DNA of 64,000 nt from G963668605 sp963793625 (lineage in GTDB: Bacteria; Acidobacteriota; Terriglobia; Bryobacterales; Bryobacteraceae): positions 186,001 to 250,000 of the forward strand of contig CAWCAT010000020.1 in the NCBI GenBank assembly GCA_963793625.1, given 5' to 3'. A program made the translations under genes and the position numbers. Under the pieces are notes generated by a model that ran no database searches, was not told the DNA's origin, and was given only the letters and a program-made list of their open reading frames with translations. Positions 46,583 through 55,755 of this stretch are shown here, piece by piece (within the stretch, counting starts at the first letter, position 1; every line of letters starts with the position of its first letter).

Positions 46583-46933
46583 CTACCGTGCGAGCACGGA
46601 CTCACAGGCCGGCAAGCCTTTAAAAGTGGGCATCTTGCTGGTTTGCCCTGCGGGCATTTTGATAATCGCATCCGGGTCGATATCCGGCGAAACCGGTATC
46701 AGTTTCATGTGACCGCAGGACGTCTGCGCCGACGGAGCGGTCATCCATGTTTGCACAGTAGCGACCGGCTTGCTTGCCTGGACAGTCGGGCGCGGCTTCG
46801 TTCCAGGCGTAACCCGTTCCTGCCCGCCGAGCGTAATGCCTTCAGAGAGCCGGATGTGAGAGGGCATCTGTTGGCCTGAACACGTGAAGCAGACGGCCGA
46901 CCCTGCCATTAAGAATATCCCTGCGGTGCGCAC
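46583..46933 (-). CDS. Small exported protein of unknown function
   Basis: 116 residues with a signal peptide or lipoprotein-like start (MRTAGIFLMAGSAVCFTCSG). The body is Pro/Thr-rich (VTPGTKPRPTVQASKPVATV) with three further scattered features: two Cys (SCGH and PACES) and a PDIDPDAIIKMP stretch. I do not recognise it. It is convergent with the GH97 remnant (6-base gap) and divergent from the efflux adaptor. Confidence 0.5.
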   Translation of the reverse strand: MRTAGIFLMAGSAVCFTCSGQQMPSHIRLSEGITLGGQERVTPGTKPRPTVQASKPVATVQTWMTAPSAQTSCGHMKLIPVSPDIDPDAIIKMPAGQTSKMPTFKGLPACESVLAR

Positions 46934-47155
46934 GGTTTGAGTCTATCTCTGCGCGCCCCTGGCTGCAAGGGGGTACTACGCTTCGGTGTTATCCTGAGAT
47001 TACAGCACCCTACCAAGTTGATAGCAGCAGCAGTGCCGCGTAACCTCCAGGGCTATGGGAACGCCCCTCCTAATAAGCTAAGCTTTGCGCGTGGGCTGGA
47101 TTTTCCCATCGTGAAGCGTTCTGTTCTCGTTATGCTGTCTTATCTTGAGGATCCA

Positions 47156-48430
47156 GTGAACATTTCATCCGCTCCAACAACCGGAAGCCGTAGTACCCGC
47201 ATCTTCGCGTGTTTGGGCATAGCGCTCATCAGCTTCGGGATCTCTGGTTGTTCCAAGGCTCCCGCAACTGCGGCAGGCTCCCAGAAGAAGGGTGACATGG
47301 CTGTGCCGGTCACCGTTGCCAAGGTAAGTCAGAAGGATGTTCCCGTCGAGCTACAAGTAATCGGGAACGTTGAGGCTTACGCCACGATCACGGTAAAGGC
47401 ACAGGTAGGCGGGGAAATCACGGAAGTTCGTTTTAAGGAAGGCGATTACGTGAAAAAGGGTGATCTGTTGTTTAAGATCGACCCGCGTCCGATTAATGCC
47501 CAGATCAGTCAGGCAGAAGCTAACCAGGCAAAAAGCCGGGCGTTGCTGGCTCAGGCGCAAGCGAATTTGGCAAGAGACAGTGCACAGGCGAAATATCTGG
47601 AATCACAAGCGCGCAGGATCTCAGACCTGGTCAAGCAGGGCATCATGTCGCGGGAACAGGGCGAGCAGTCGCAATCGGCCTACGACGCCTATGTGCAGAC
47701 GGTAAATGCGGATCTCGCTGCTATTGAAAGCGCAAAAGCGGAAATCAATGCCACAAGTTCCGCCACTGAGAACTTGCGGGTCCAACTGGGATACACCGAA
47801 ATTCGTTCTCCGATCAACGGCCGGACGGGCAGCGTGCTGGTGAAACAAGGCAACATCGTTTCCGCCAACACAATGGATCTGGTCACCATCAACCAGGTGG
47901 AACCGATCTACGTCACTTTCGCAGTTCCCGAGGCGCAGTACAGTTCGATCAAGCAATACATGGCTCGAGGAAAGCTTCCAGTGATTGCGACACCTCAGGA
48001 CGACGAGTCAACCAAAGAAACCGGCGTGCTCACCTTTACCGACAACAATGTCAACATGACGACAGGCACGATCAAGCTGAAGGGTACGTTTCCGAATACG
48101 GATCACAAGTTGTGGCCGGGACAATTCGTGAGGGTTGTGCTGAGACTTACGACGCAAAAGGACGCGCTGCTCGTGCCTAACCAGGCCGTGCAGACCGGGC
48201 AGGAAGGCTCGTATGTGTTCGTGGTGAAGGCTGATAAGACAGTCGAATCCAGGCCGGTGAAAACCGGGGCTCGCGTTGAGCAGGACATGGTAGTCGAATC
48301 GGGATTGGAACCTGGCGAGACTGTGGTGATGGAAGGTCAACTTCGGCTTGCACCTGGCAGCAAGATTGCGCTGAGGGATGGGCGGGGCGGCGGCGCCGGA
48401 GCTGCGGGAACAGGCAGAACCGCGAAATAG
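47156..48430 (+). CDS. RND efflux periplasmic adaptor (MdtA-like lipoprotein)
   Basis: About 424 residues. GTG 47156 is chosen because GAGG lies 5 bases upstream and a lipoprotein signal follows (LGIALISFGISGC, lipobox Cys); in-frame ATG 47132 and the long frame from 46937 lack ribosome sites. The adaptor layout is clear: AYATITVKAQVGGEITEVRF (lipoyl half), a coiled-coil hairpin rich in Q/A (residues ~105-215), GYTEIRSPINGRTGSVLVKQ (second lipoyl half), then barrel and membrane-proximal domains. A Gly/Ala-rich tail ends it. It precedes two RND pump genes and would link them to a TolC-like channel encoded elsewhere. Confidence 0.9.
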   Translation: MNISSAPTTGSRSTRIFACLGIALISFGISGCSKAPATAAGSQKKGDMAVPVTVAKVSQKDVPVELQVIGNVEAYATITVKAQVGGEITEVRFKEGDYVKKGDLLFKIDPRPINAQISQAEANQAKSRALLAQAQANLARDSAQAKYLESQARRISDLVKQGIMSREQGEQSQSAYDAYVQTVNADLAAIESAKAEINATSSATENLRVQLGYTEIRSPINGRTGSVLVKQGNIVSANTMDLVTINQVEPIYVTFAVPEAQYSSIKQYMARGKLPVIATPQDDESTKETGVLTFTDNNVNMTTGTIKLKGTFPNTDHKLWPGQFVRVVLRLTTQKDALLVPNQAVQTGQEGSYVFVVKADKTVESRPVKTGARVEQDMVVESGLEPGETVVMEGQLRLAPGSKIALRDGRGGGAGAAGTGRTAK

Positions 48431-48444
48431 ACCGGAGAGTCAGC

Positions 48445-51400
48445 GTGAGCATTTCAGAATCGTTTATTCGGCGACCCATTGCTACCAGCCTGCTGATGCT
48501 GGGCATCGCCTTGTTCGGCGTGATAGCGTACACAGCGCTTCCCGTCAGCGATCTGCCCACGGTCGATTTTCCGACCCTCGTCGTGTCCGCCAGCTTGCCC
48601 GGTGCGGATCCATCCACCATGGCCTCGGCCGTTGCTACGCCGCTGGAACGGCAGTTCAGCGGAATAGCCGGACTCGATTCCATGACCTCGGTGAACTCGC
48701 AAGGCAGCACCCAGATCACCATGCAGTTCGATCTGAACCGCAAAATCGACGGCGCGACGGTGGATGTAGAAACCGCCATCAGTGCAGCAATGCCTCTGCT
48801 GCCTCCCGGCATGCCCAACCCGCCATCGTTCCGCAAAGTAAATCCAGCGGATTCTCCGATAATCTTCCTGTCCCTGACTTCACCGACGTTACCGTTGTGG
48901 AAGGTTCACGAATACGCTGAGACGATGATCGCGCAGCGCATCTCAATGGTTAATGGAGTGGCGCAGGTTCAGGTGCTCGGCGCGCAGAAATACGCGGTGC
49001 GTGTGCAAGCCGATCCAAACCGCTTGGCGGCACTGCGGATCGGTATCAATGAACTCGCGCAGGCGGTCAGAAACTGGAACGTCAACCTGCCAACAGGCTC
49101 ACTATTCGGACCGCATAAGGCTTTCAATATTCAGGCAAATGGCCAGCTCATGGACGCCGCTGCCTATCGTCCACTAGTCGTGACCTGGCGAAATGGAGCG
49201 CCCGTACGATTGCAGGATGTAGCAAACGTCATCGACAGTGTCGAAGACGACAGGGGAGCATCGTGGGTCTACTATGAGGGCGAAGCTCCGCGCCGTGCGA
49301 TAGCGCTGATGGTGATGCGCCAGCCGGGCAGCAACACGATTGAAGTCACCGACGAAATCAAGCGGCTGATCGACACCTTTCAGGCGCAATTACCACCATC
49401 GGTTACCTTGCGCGTGCGCGGCGACCGTTCGAAGAACATCCGCGAGTCCTTCCACGATATTCAATTCACCATGGCTCTCACGCTAGGTCTTGTGATCATG
49501 GTGATTTTCCTGTTCCTGCGAAACGTCTCCGCCACGCTGATCCCCAGCATGGCGCTGCCGTTCTCTATTGTGGGCACATTCGCTGTGATGTACCTGATGG
49601 ATTACAGCCTCGACAACCTGTCTTTGATGGCATTGATCCTGTGCGTGGGTTTTGTGGTCAACGATGCAATCGTAATGCTGGAGAACATCGTGCGGCACAT
49701 CGAGCGCGGGGAGCAGCCGATGGAAGCGGCCCTAAAGGGATCGCGAGAAATCGGATTCACCATCGTCTCGATGACTTTGTCGCTCGCCGCAGTCTTCATA
49801 CCGGTGCTGTTCATGGCTGGCATTCTGGGGCGCTTGTTCCGGGAATTCGCTGTGACGATTTGTACAGCTATCCTGATCTCCGGCATGGTTTCGATATCGT
49901 TGACACCAATGCTGTGCAGCCGATTTCTGCGTCCACCGACTCCGGGACGCAAAGGACTCTTCTTCCGCGTTACGGAGTCGTTTTTCGCCGGAATGCTGAA
50001 CGTCTATAAAGTCAGTCTGGTCTGGGTGCTGCGGCATCGGCCCGTGATGGCCGGCGTTTTCGTTCTTATTCTGGGTGCGACCGTGTACTTGTACATGATC
50101 GTGCCGAAGGGTTTTATTCCAGACACCGACAACGATCAAATCATGCTGGCCACGGAGATGGCGCAGGGCACCTCATCTACGAAGATGGCTGAGTGGCAGC
50201 AGAGGGTGGGAGAGGTGGTCCGTCAGGACCCGGATGTCTCAGGATTCATATCCTTTGTGGGCGGCTCAGGCAACTCGGGCCGTATGTTCGTAACACTGAA
50301 GCCTCGCAAAGAACGTGAAGTATCCGCGGCACAGATCATCGAACGACTGCGCCCTAAAATTTCCGGCTTCCCCGGGGTGCGAGCCTTCATGACTCTGCCG
50401 GCCGCCATTCGCATCGGCGGGCGCATGTCAAAGAGCGCCTACGAGTTCACATTACAGGGACCCGATACGGCCGAACTGCAACGCGAAGGTCAGAAGCTGG
50501 AAAAGATCATCGCTCGCTTGCCAATTGTTCAGGATGTCACGACGGACCTGCAGATGAAGACCCCGCGCGTAAACGTCATTGTGGATCGTGATCGTGCGGC
50601 AGCACTACAAGTGAATGCGGAAGTGGTGCAATCGTCACTTTACAATGCCTACGGGCCGAATTGGGTCTCAACCATCTACGCGCCGAACAATCAGTTTCGA
50701 GTGATGCTGGAATTGCAGCCCAAGTTCCAGACGCACGTTGATCTGCTCTCCAGCATTTACCTGAAGTCCAGCGATGATCATCTGGTGCCCCTCTCATCGG
50801 TTACCAGGATCGTGCAAGACGTGGGTCCACAGAGCATCAATCACTCCGGCCAGTTGCCTTCCGTCACAATATCGTTCAGCTTGAAACCCGGCGTAGCGCT
50901 GGGCGACGCAGTGGATGAGATCCAGAATGTGGCGTCGAAACATCTCGCGTCCAACATCACCACATCGTTCAGCGGCACGGCGCAGGTCTTCCAGAGTTCG
51001 CTGAAAAACATGGGCCTGCTGTTGATTATCGCGATCGCTGTGGTCTATATCGTGCTCGGCATGTTGTATGAAAGCTACATTCATCCGATCACAATTCTTT
51101 CCGGACTTCCGTCCGCAGGATTCGGCGCACTGTTGACGCTAATTCTATTCAAAGTGGATCTCAGCATCTATGCATTTGTCGGATTGATCATGCTGATTGG
51201 CATTGTGAAGAAGAATGCCATCATGCAGATCGATTTCGCACTGGAAGCCGAACGAAAAGAAGGCAAGAGCCCAACTGAAGCGATTCTGGAAGGCTGTCTG
51301 ACGCGTTTCCGCCCGATTATGATGACCACGATGGCCGCGCTGCTGGGCGCGCTTCCGATCTCGCTAGGCTACGGCGCAGGTGGCGAAGCACGGCGTCCGT

Positions 51401-51567
51401 TGGGTCTGGCAGTCGTGGGCGGTTTGCTGTGCTCGCAATTAATTACGCTTTATCTCACACCGGTGGTTTACACATACATGGCGGCCCTCCTGGAACGTTG
51501 GAACAAATGGAAGCGGCCAGCTATCGTGCCGCCACCAGCCGAAGATCTCATTGGGGCTAAGCCATGA
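48445..51567 (+). CDS. RND multidrug efflux pump subunit 1 (MdtB/MdtC-like)
   Basis: 1,040 residues, inner-membrane HAE-1 type pump: 12 helices and two large periplasmic loops. It starts at GTG 48445 with GGAGAG upstream (SISESFIRRPIATSLLMLGI). The TM4 proton-relay motif is GFVVNDAIVMLENIV: Asn406 replaces the first of the two Asp residues (AcrB D407), while D407 (AcrB D408) remains. The TM10 Lys (IVKKNAIMQIDF) and the TM11 Arg region (RFRPIMMTTMAALLGA) are retained. Its stop overlaps the second pump start by 4 bases (ATGA), implying coordinated synthesis, as in MdtBC heterotrimers. Confidence 0.95.
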   Translation: MSISESFIRRPIATSLLMLGIALFGVIAYTALPVSDLPTVDFPTLVVSASLPGADPSTMASAVATPLERQFSGIAGLDSMTSVNSQGSTQITMQFDLNRKIDGATVDVETAISAAMPLLPPGMPNPPSFRKVNPADSPIIFLSLTSPTLPLWKVHEYAETMIAQRISMVNGVAQVQVLGAQKYAVRVQADPNRLAALRIGINELAQAVRNWNVNLPTGSLFGPHKAFNIQANGQLMDAAAYRPLVVTWRNGAPVRLQDVANVIDSVEDDRGASWVYYEGEAPRRAIALMVMRQPGSNTIEVTDEIKRLIDTFQAQLPPSVTLRVRGDRSKNIRESFHDIQFTMALTLGLVIMVIFLFLRNVSATLIPSMALPFSIVGTFAVMYLMDYSLDNLSLMALILCVGFVVNDAIVMLENIVRHIERGEQPMEAALKGSREIGFTIVSMTLSLAAVFIPVLFMAGILGRLFREFAVTICTAILISGMVSISLTPMLCSRFLRPPTPGRKGLFFRVTESFFAGMLNVYKVSLVWVLRHRPVMAGVFVLILGATVYLYMIVPKGFIPDTDNDQIMLATEMAQGTSSTKMAEWQQRVGEVVRQDPDVSGFISFVGGSGNSGRMFVTLKPRKEREVSAAQIIERLRPKISGFPGVRAFMTLPAAIRIGGRMSKSAYEFTLQGPDTAELQREGQKLEKIIARLPIVQDVTTDLQMKTPRVNVIVDRDRAAALQVNAEVVQSSLYNAYGPNWVSTIYAPNNQFRVMLELQPKFQTHVDLLSSIYLKSSDDHLVPLSSVTRIVQDVGPQSINHSGQLPSVTISFSLKPGVALGDAVDEIQNVASKHLASNITTSFSGTAQVFQSSLKNMGLLLIIAIAVVYIVLGMLYESYIHPITILSGLPSAGFGALLTLILFKVDLSIYAFVGLIMLIGIVKKNAIMQIDFALEAERKEGKSPTEAILEGCLTRFRPIMMTTMAALLGALPISLGYGAGGEARRPLGLAVVGGLLCSQLITLYLTPVVYTYMAALLERWNKWKRPAIVPPPAEDLIGAKP

Positions 51568-54500
51568 ACATCTCTTTAGGATTTATCAATCGCCCCATTG
51601 CTACCAGTCTGTTGATGGTCGCCATTGCGCTGTTCGGATTGGTCGCGTACCGCGCGCTGCCTGTCAGCGACTTGCCCAACGTCGACTTCCCTACCCTGCT
51701 GGTTACGGCCGCTCTGCCTGGCGCAAGTCCGGAGACGATGGCCGCCGCCGTGGCGACACCACTGGAGAATCAGTTCTCGATGATTGCGGGATTGCAGTCG
51801 ATGACGTCGACTAACTCCCTGGGCGCGACACAGATCACGCTTGAATTCGATCTCAGCCGTAACCTGGATGGCGCAGCCGTGGATGTGCAGGCCGCGATCA
51901 CACAATCCTCGCGACTATTGCCGCCGGGCATGCCGACTCCGCCCACATTCACCAAAGTGAATCCCGCGGATCAGCCGATTCTATACATCGCGATGACGTC
52001 GAAGACGATGCCGCTGTGGACGCTTGATGAGTACGCGCAGACGCGCATGGCCCAACGTATTTCAATGATCTCCGGTGTCGCGCAGGTGCAGGTATTAGGC
52101 TCGCAGAAATACGCGGTTCACGTAAAAATGGACCCGCACGCGATGGCCGCCAAGCAGATCGGCATTAATGAAGTCGAAACCGCGTTGCGCAGCTGGAACG
52201 TGAATCTTCCGGCCGGCACCATTAACGGACCACAGCGTGCATTTACGCTCCAGGCTAACGGGCAGCTGATGAGCGCGGCGGCGTATCGACCGCTGATCGT
52301 GGCGTTCCGCAAGGGGTCGCCGGTGCGACTCGAAGAACTTGGAACAATCGAAGACGGTGTGGAGGATGACAAGACCGCATCATGGCTTTATAACGCAGAG
52401 AAATCTGAGCGTTCCGTAGTGCTCGCGATTCAACGACAGCCCGGTACGAACACGATGGAAGTTGCCAACGGCGTCAAGCAACTGCTGCCGGTGGTCAAGG
52501 CCGAACTTCCACCTTCAGTTGATATGACGGTGCTGTATGACCGCTCTGAAACGATCCACGAATCCTTTACCGACGTGAAGTTCACCATGGTCCTGACTCT
52601 CGGTCTGATCGTAATGGTGATCTTCCTGTTTCTGCGTAATTTCTCAGCGACGATCATCCCAAGCCTCGCACTGCCTTTTTCGATTGTCGGCACGTTCGCT
52701 GTGATGTACCTGCTCGACTACAGTCTGGACAACCTCTCGATGATGGCGTTGATTCTGTCGATCGGCTTCGTCGTGGATGACGCGATCGTCATGCTGGAGA
52801 ACATCGTCCGGCACATGGAAATGGGCAAAGGACCGCTCGAAGCCGCAATCATCGGATCGAAGGAAATAGGATTTACGATCGTCTCGATGACATTGTCGCT
52901 GGCCGCGGTATTTATTCCAGTGCTGTTTCTCGGCGGCATCCTGGGCCGTCTGTTCAAAGAGTTTGCAGTCACGATCTGCGCCGCGATTCTGATCTCCGGA
53001 GTCGTGTCTGTAACGTTGACGCCGATGCTGTGCAGCCGATTCCTGAAACCGCTGCATGCACAGAAACATTCCTGGTTCTATCGCGTTACCGAGAAGTTCT
53101 TTGTAGGCATGCTCAACGTTTATGACCGCAGCCTGCAGTGGGTCCTGCACTGGCGCCGTGCGACAATGGCGATTTTTGTTGGAGGACTGGCGGCAACCGC
53201 GTTCCTATTCATCGATATTCCGAAGGGCTTTATTCCGGATCAGGACACGGATCAGCTGCAGGTGATTACCGAGGCCGCGCAGGGCACTTCATTCCAGCAG
53301 ATGGTGGAGTACCAAAAGGTCATCGCGGAAATCGTCCGTCGCGATCCAAACGTGGACGCGCTGGTTTCGAGCATCGGCGGTTCGACTGCGACAACGTTGG
53401 GCGGACCGAACTTTGGCCAACTTGTCGTTCACCTGAAACCCCGTAACCAGCGATCCATTCTTGTGAATGACGTGATTAAAGAATTACGTCCCAAGCTATC
53501 TTCATTCCCGGGCATGCGGGTCTATCTGCAGAATCCACCGACGATTCGCATTGGAGGACAGGTAACCAAGAGCCTGTACCAGTTCTCCATGCAATCGCCC
53601 GACAAACAGGAACTGTACGCCGCAGCGCAGAAGCTGGAAGAAGAGCTCTCCGCATTGCCCGGCTTGCAGGACGTCACGAGCAATCTCCTGATCCGCAATC
53701 CGCAGGTCAATATTGAGATCAATCGAGATAAGGCGGCCGCGCTGCAGTTGAACGCGCAGCAGATAGAAAACGCGCTTTACGACGCCTACGGGCCGCGCTG
53801 GGTGTCAACCATTTTCTCGCCGATTAACGAGTACAAAGTGCTGCTGGAATTGCAGGAGAAATACCAGGCAGATCCAAAGGCGCTCTCGATGCTGTACTTC
53901 AAATCCAGCAACAATCGTCTGATCCCGCTCGATACGCTGGCCACCATGCGGCAGGAGATCGGGCCGCAGTCTATTAGCCACTACGGCCAGTTGCCCGCCG
54001 TGACGATTTCGTTTGACGTCAAACCCGGATACCCGTTAGGGGCCGCTGTACAACAGGTGCAGGATATCGCTGATCGCAGCCTGCCGGCCACCGTCAGCAC
54101 GACATTCCAGGGCGCGGCCAAAGCGTTCCAGAATTCGCTAACGAACTTGTGGGTACTGCTGATTATCGCGATTGCCGTTGTGTATATCGTGCTGGGAATT
54201 CTCTACGAAAGCTATATCCACCCGCTCACGATTTTATCCGGCTTGCCGTCAGCTGGTTTCGGCGCACTGTTCACTTTGTACCTGTTCAAAATGGATCTCA
54301 ACATCTACGCCTTCGTCGGCCTCATCATGCTGATTGGCATCGTGAAGAAGAATGCGATCATGCAGATCGACTTCGCGCTGGATGCCGAGCGCAACGGAGT
54401 GGCTCCGAAGGAAGCTATCTATCAGGGTTGCCTGATCCGCTTCAGGCCTATCATGATGACCACGATGGCCGCATTACTCGGCGCTGTGCCGATCGCATTC

Positions 54501-54683
54501 GGCTACGGAGCCGGTGGCGAGGCTCGGCAACCGCTTGGACTGGTTGTGGTGGGAGGACTGTTGTTCTCGCAACTTGTAACGTTGTATCTCACGCCGGTGT
54601 TTTACACTTACATGTCGGGTCTGCAGGATTGGGTCCGCTCGAAGAGATCCGCGCCGAAAGCGGAGTTGTCGCCGGCTGGCTAG
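51564..54683 (+). CDS. RND multidrug efflux pump subunit 2 (MdtB/MdtC-like)
   Basis: 1,039 residues, closely related to subunit 1 along the whole length (NISLGFINRPIATSLLMVAI; GKGFIPDQDTD-type porter signatures). Here the TM4 pair is complete: GFVVDDAIVMLENIV, with D405 and D406. IVKKNAIMQIDF and RFRPIMMTTMAALLGA are also present. Together with the adaptor and subunit 1 it forms an MdtABC-like set with no outer-membrane channel gene nearby. Its stop overlaps the convergent doc gene by 4 bases. Confidence 0.95.
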   Translation: MNISLGFINRPIATSLLMVAIALFGLVAYRALPVSDLPNVDFPTLLVTAALPGASPETMAAAVATPLENQFSMIAGLQSMTSTNSLGATQITLEFDLSRNLDGAAVDVQAAITQSSRLLPPGMPTPPTFTKVNPADQPILYIAMTSKTMPLWTLDEYAQTRMAQRISMISGVAQVQVLGSQKYAVHVKMDPHAMAAKQIGINEVETALRSWNVNLPAGTINGPQRAFTLQANGQLMSAAAYRPLIVAFRKGSPVRLEELGTIEDGVEDDKTASWLYNAEKSERSVVLAIQRQPGTNTMEVANGVKQLLPVVKAELPPSVDMTVLYDRSETIHESFTDVKFTMVLTLGLIVMVIFLFLRNFSATIIPSLALPFSIVGTFAVMYLLDYSLDNLSMMALILSIGFVVDDAIVMLENIVRHMEMGKGPLEAAIIGSKEIGFTIVSMTLSLAAVFIPVLFLGGILGRLFKEFAVTICAAILISGVVSVTLTPMLCSRFLKPLHAQKHSWFYRVTEKFFVGMLNVYDRSLQWVLHWRRATMAIFVGGLAATAFLFIDIPKGFIPDQDTDQLQVITEAAQGTSFQQMVEYQKVIAEIVRRDPNVDALVSSIGGSTATTLGGPNFGQLVVHLKPRNQRSILVNDVIKELRPKLSSFPGMRVYLQNPPTIRIGGQVTKSLYQFSMQSPDKQELYAAAQKLEEELSALPGLQDVTSNLLIRNPQVNIEINRDKAAALQLNAQQIENALYDAYGPRWVSTIFSPINEYKVLLELQEKYQADPKALSMLYFKSSNNRLIPLDTLATMRQEIGPQSISHYGQLPAVTISFDVKPGYPLGAAVQQVQDIADRSLPATVSTTFQGAAKAFQNSLTNLWVLLIIAIAVVYIVLGILYESYIHPLTILSGLPSAGFGALFTLYLFKMDLNIYAFVGLIMLIGIVKKNAIMQIDFALDAERNGVAPKEAIYQGCLIRFRPIMMTTMAALLGAVPIAFGYGAGGEARQPLGLVVVGGLLFSQLVTLYLTPVFYTYMSGLQDWVRSKRSAPKAELSPAG

Positions 54684-55072
54684 GCACGGGTCATGTTCGA
54701 TTGGATCCAGGCAGCCAGGGCCTGCTCGCTCAGTTCCCCGCTGGCGAGTGCCAGGACGGTTTGAATTGCATCCACTTGATCGGCTGTCAGTTTGTAACCG
54801 TTGATTGCCAAGAACAAACCGATGGACAGAAACGAAGCGCGCTTGTTTCCATCCACAAATGCATGGTTCTTGGCAACCCCGAAGCAATAGGAGGCTGCCA
54901 AGTCCGCAATGGTGCTCTCCTCGTTGTAGGCCTGCGTGTTTTGTGGACGCGTCAGTGCCGAGACCAGTAGGCCTTCATCACGCATCCCGCGTGCACCGCC
55001 GAAAGTCGCGAGGCTCTCCTCATGTAGCAGGAGCAGAGCCTTTTTGCTAATCCATTTCGGTTCCCGGGTCAC
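54680..55072 (-). CDS. doc: Doc/Fic-type toxin (death-on-curing family)
   Basis: 130 residues. The Fic/Doc core motif is HAFVDGNKRASF, matching HxFxDxNKR of Doc, which phosphorylates EF-Tu. Flanking helices read TFGGARGMRDEGLLVSAL and IADLAASYCFGVAKN, typical of phage P1 Doc homologues. It overlaps its antitoxin gene upstream by 4 bases and is translated after it, the usual order. The 3' end overlaps the convergent RND pump gene. Confidence 0.93.
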   Translation of the reverse strand: MTREPKWISKKALLLLHEESLATFGGARGMRDEGLLVSALTRPQNTQAYNEESTIADLAASYCFGVAKNHAFVDGNKRASFLSIGLFLAINGYKLTADQVDAIQTVLALASGELSEQALAAWIQSNMTRA

Positions 55073-55293
55073 TCTGCCAAAGCCTTGAAAGTGTCGCGGT
55101 ACTGTTTCATGAACTGCTGGCCCGCTTTGAGTTGATCGTCGATGGTTGGATCGTAAGGCGTGAGAAGATAGCCTTCGGCTGTTTCAATCGCGTACAGCGT
55201 ATCGCCCTTCCCGACCTTCAGCCGGGTCAGCATCTCTTTCGGGATCACAGCCCCGGTCAACGTACCGATTGACGTTAGTTTAAGTGCGGTCAT
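55069..55293 (-). CDS. AbrB/SpoVT/MazE-like antitoxin
   Basis: 74 residues. The N-terminal swapped-hairpin DNA-binding fold is seen in LKLTSIGTLTGAVIPKEMLT and LKVGKGDTLYAIETAEGYLL. The C-terminal ~25 residues (DQLKAGQQFMKQYRDTFKAL) would wrap the Doc toxin. AAGGAGG lies 5 bases before ATG 55293. AbrB-type antitoxins commonly repress their own operon; the upstream spacer has candidate sites. Doc is classically paired with Phd, so this is the alternative antitoxin family. Confidence 0.88.
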   Translation of the reverse strand: MTALKLTSIGTLTGAVIPKEMLTRLKVGKGDTLYAIETAEGYLLTPYDPTIDDQLKAGQQFMKQYRDTFKALAE

Positions 55294-55306
55294 GACTAGC
55301 CTCCTT

Positions 55307-55344
55307 GCCTATACTTATATCCATTATAATGCGAACTGAAGCGC
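55307..55344. promoter_or_regulatory. Shared symmetric -10 region between antitoxin and thioesterase genes
   Basis: ATTATAAT at 55323-55330 reads TATAAT on both strands (minus 55323-55328, plus 55325-55330), between divergent starts at 55293 and 55345. On the minus strand GATATAAGTATAGG follows, ahead of the ribosome site, offering a second AT-rich box or an AbrB-type site. Spacing fits a bidirectional promoter; -35 elements are not obvious. Confidence 0.4.
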
Positions 55345-55755
55345 ATGAAACCAGACATGACTCACCCCGCCCGCCGGAACGGCTGTTTCGGCTGCGGCTC
55401 AGACAACCCGAACGGACTCAAGCTTCATTTTCAGCAGGCCTTCGACGAAACCTTTGCAGCGGAGTGGATTCCGAACGCGACCTGTGAGGGTGCGCCCGGG
55501 ATCGTGCACGGGGGCATCATCAGCACGGTGTTGGATGAGGCCATGTCGAAGGCCGTCGCCGCTGACCGAAGCGAAGCGCCCACGGCGGAACTGCGCGTCC
55601 GATACCGGCAACTGGTGCGCACGGGCGATAGGCTGGTGATTCGGGGTTGGGTGATCCGGCGCGTCAAACGTCTGATCGAAGCGGAAGCGACACTCACATC
55701 GGCGGATGGCGTAGAATATGCCCACGGCTGGGCGACGTTCCTTATTCGAAAGTAG
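55345..55755 (+). CDS. Hotdog-fold thioesterase (PaaI/4HBT family)
   Basis: 136 residues from ATG 55345 (or 132 from ATG 55357; neither has a strong ribosome site). The start carries CFGCGSDNPNGLKLHF, a Cys-x-x-Cys-Gly motif common in this subgroup. The hotdog core is GIVHGGIISTVLDEAMSK, holding catalytic residues, followed by AELRVRYRQLVRTGDRLVIR. It hydrolyses acyl-CoA thioesters; the substrate is unknown. Convergent overlap of 14 bases with the next gene. Confidence 0.88.
   Translation: MKPDMTHPARRNGCFGCGSDNPNGLKLHFQQAFDETFAAEWIPNATCEGAPGIVHGGIISTVLDEAMSKAVAADRSEAPTAELRVRYRQLVRTGDRLVIRGWVIRRVKRLIEAEATLTSADGVEYAHGWATFLIRK

Noticed and set aside
46937..47155. Extended N-terminus of the efflux adaptor
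   Set aside because: The lipoprotein signal begins just after GTG 47156 with GAGG upstream; the extension has no domain and would hide the signal.
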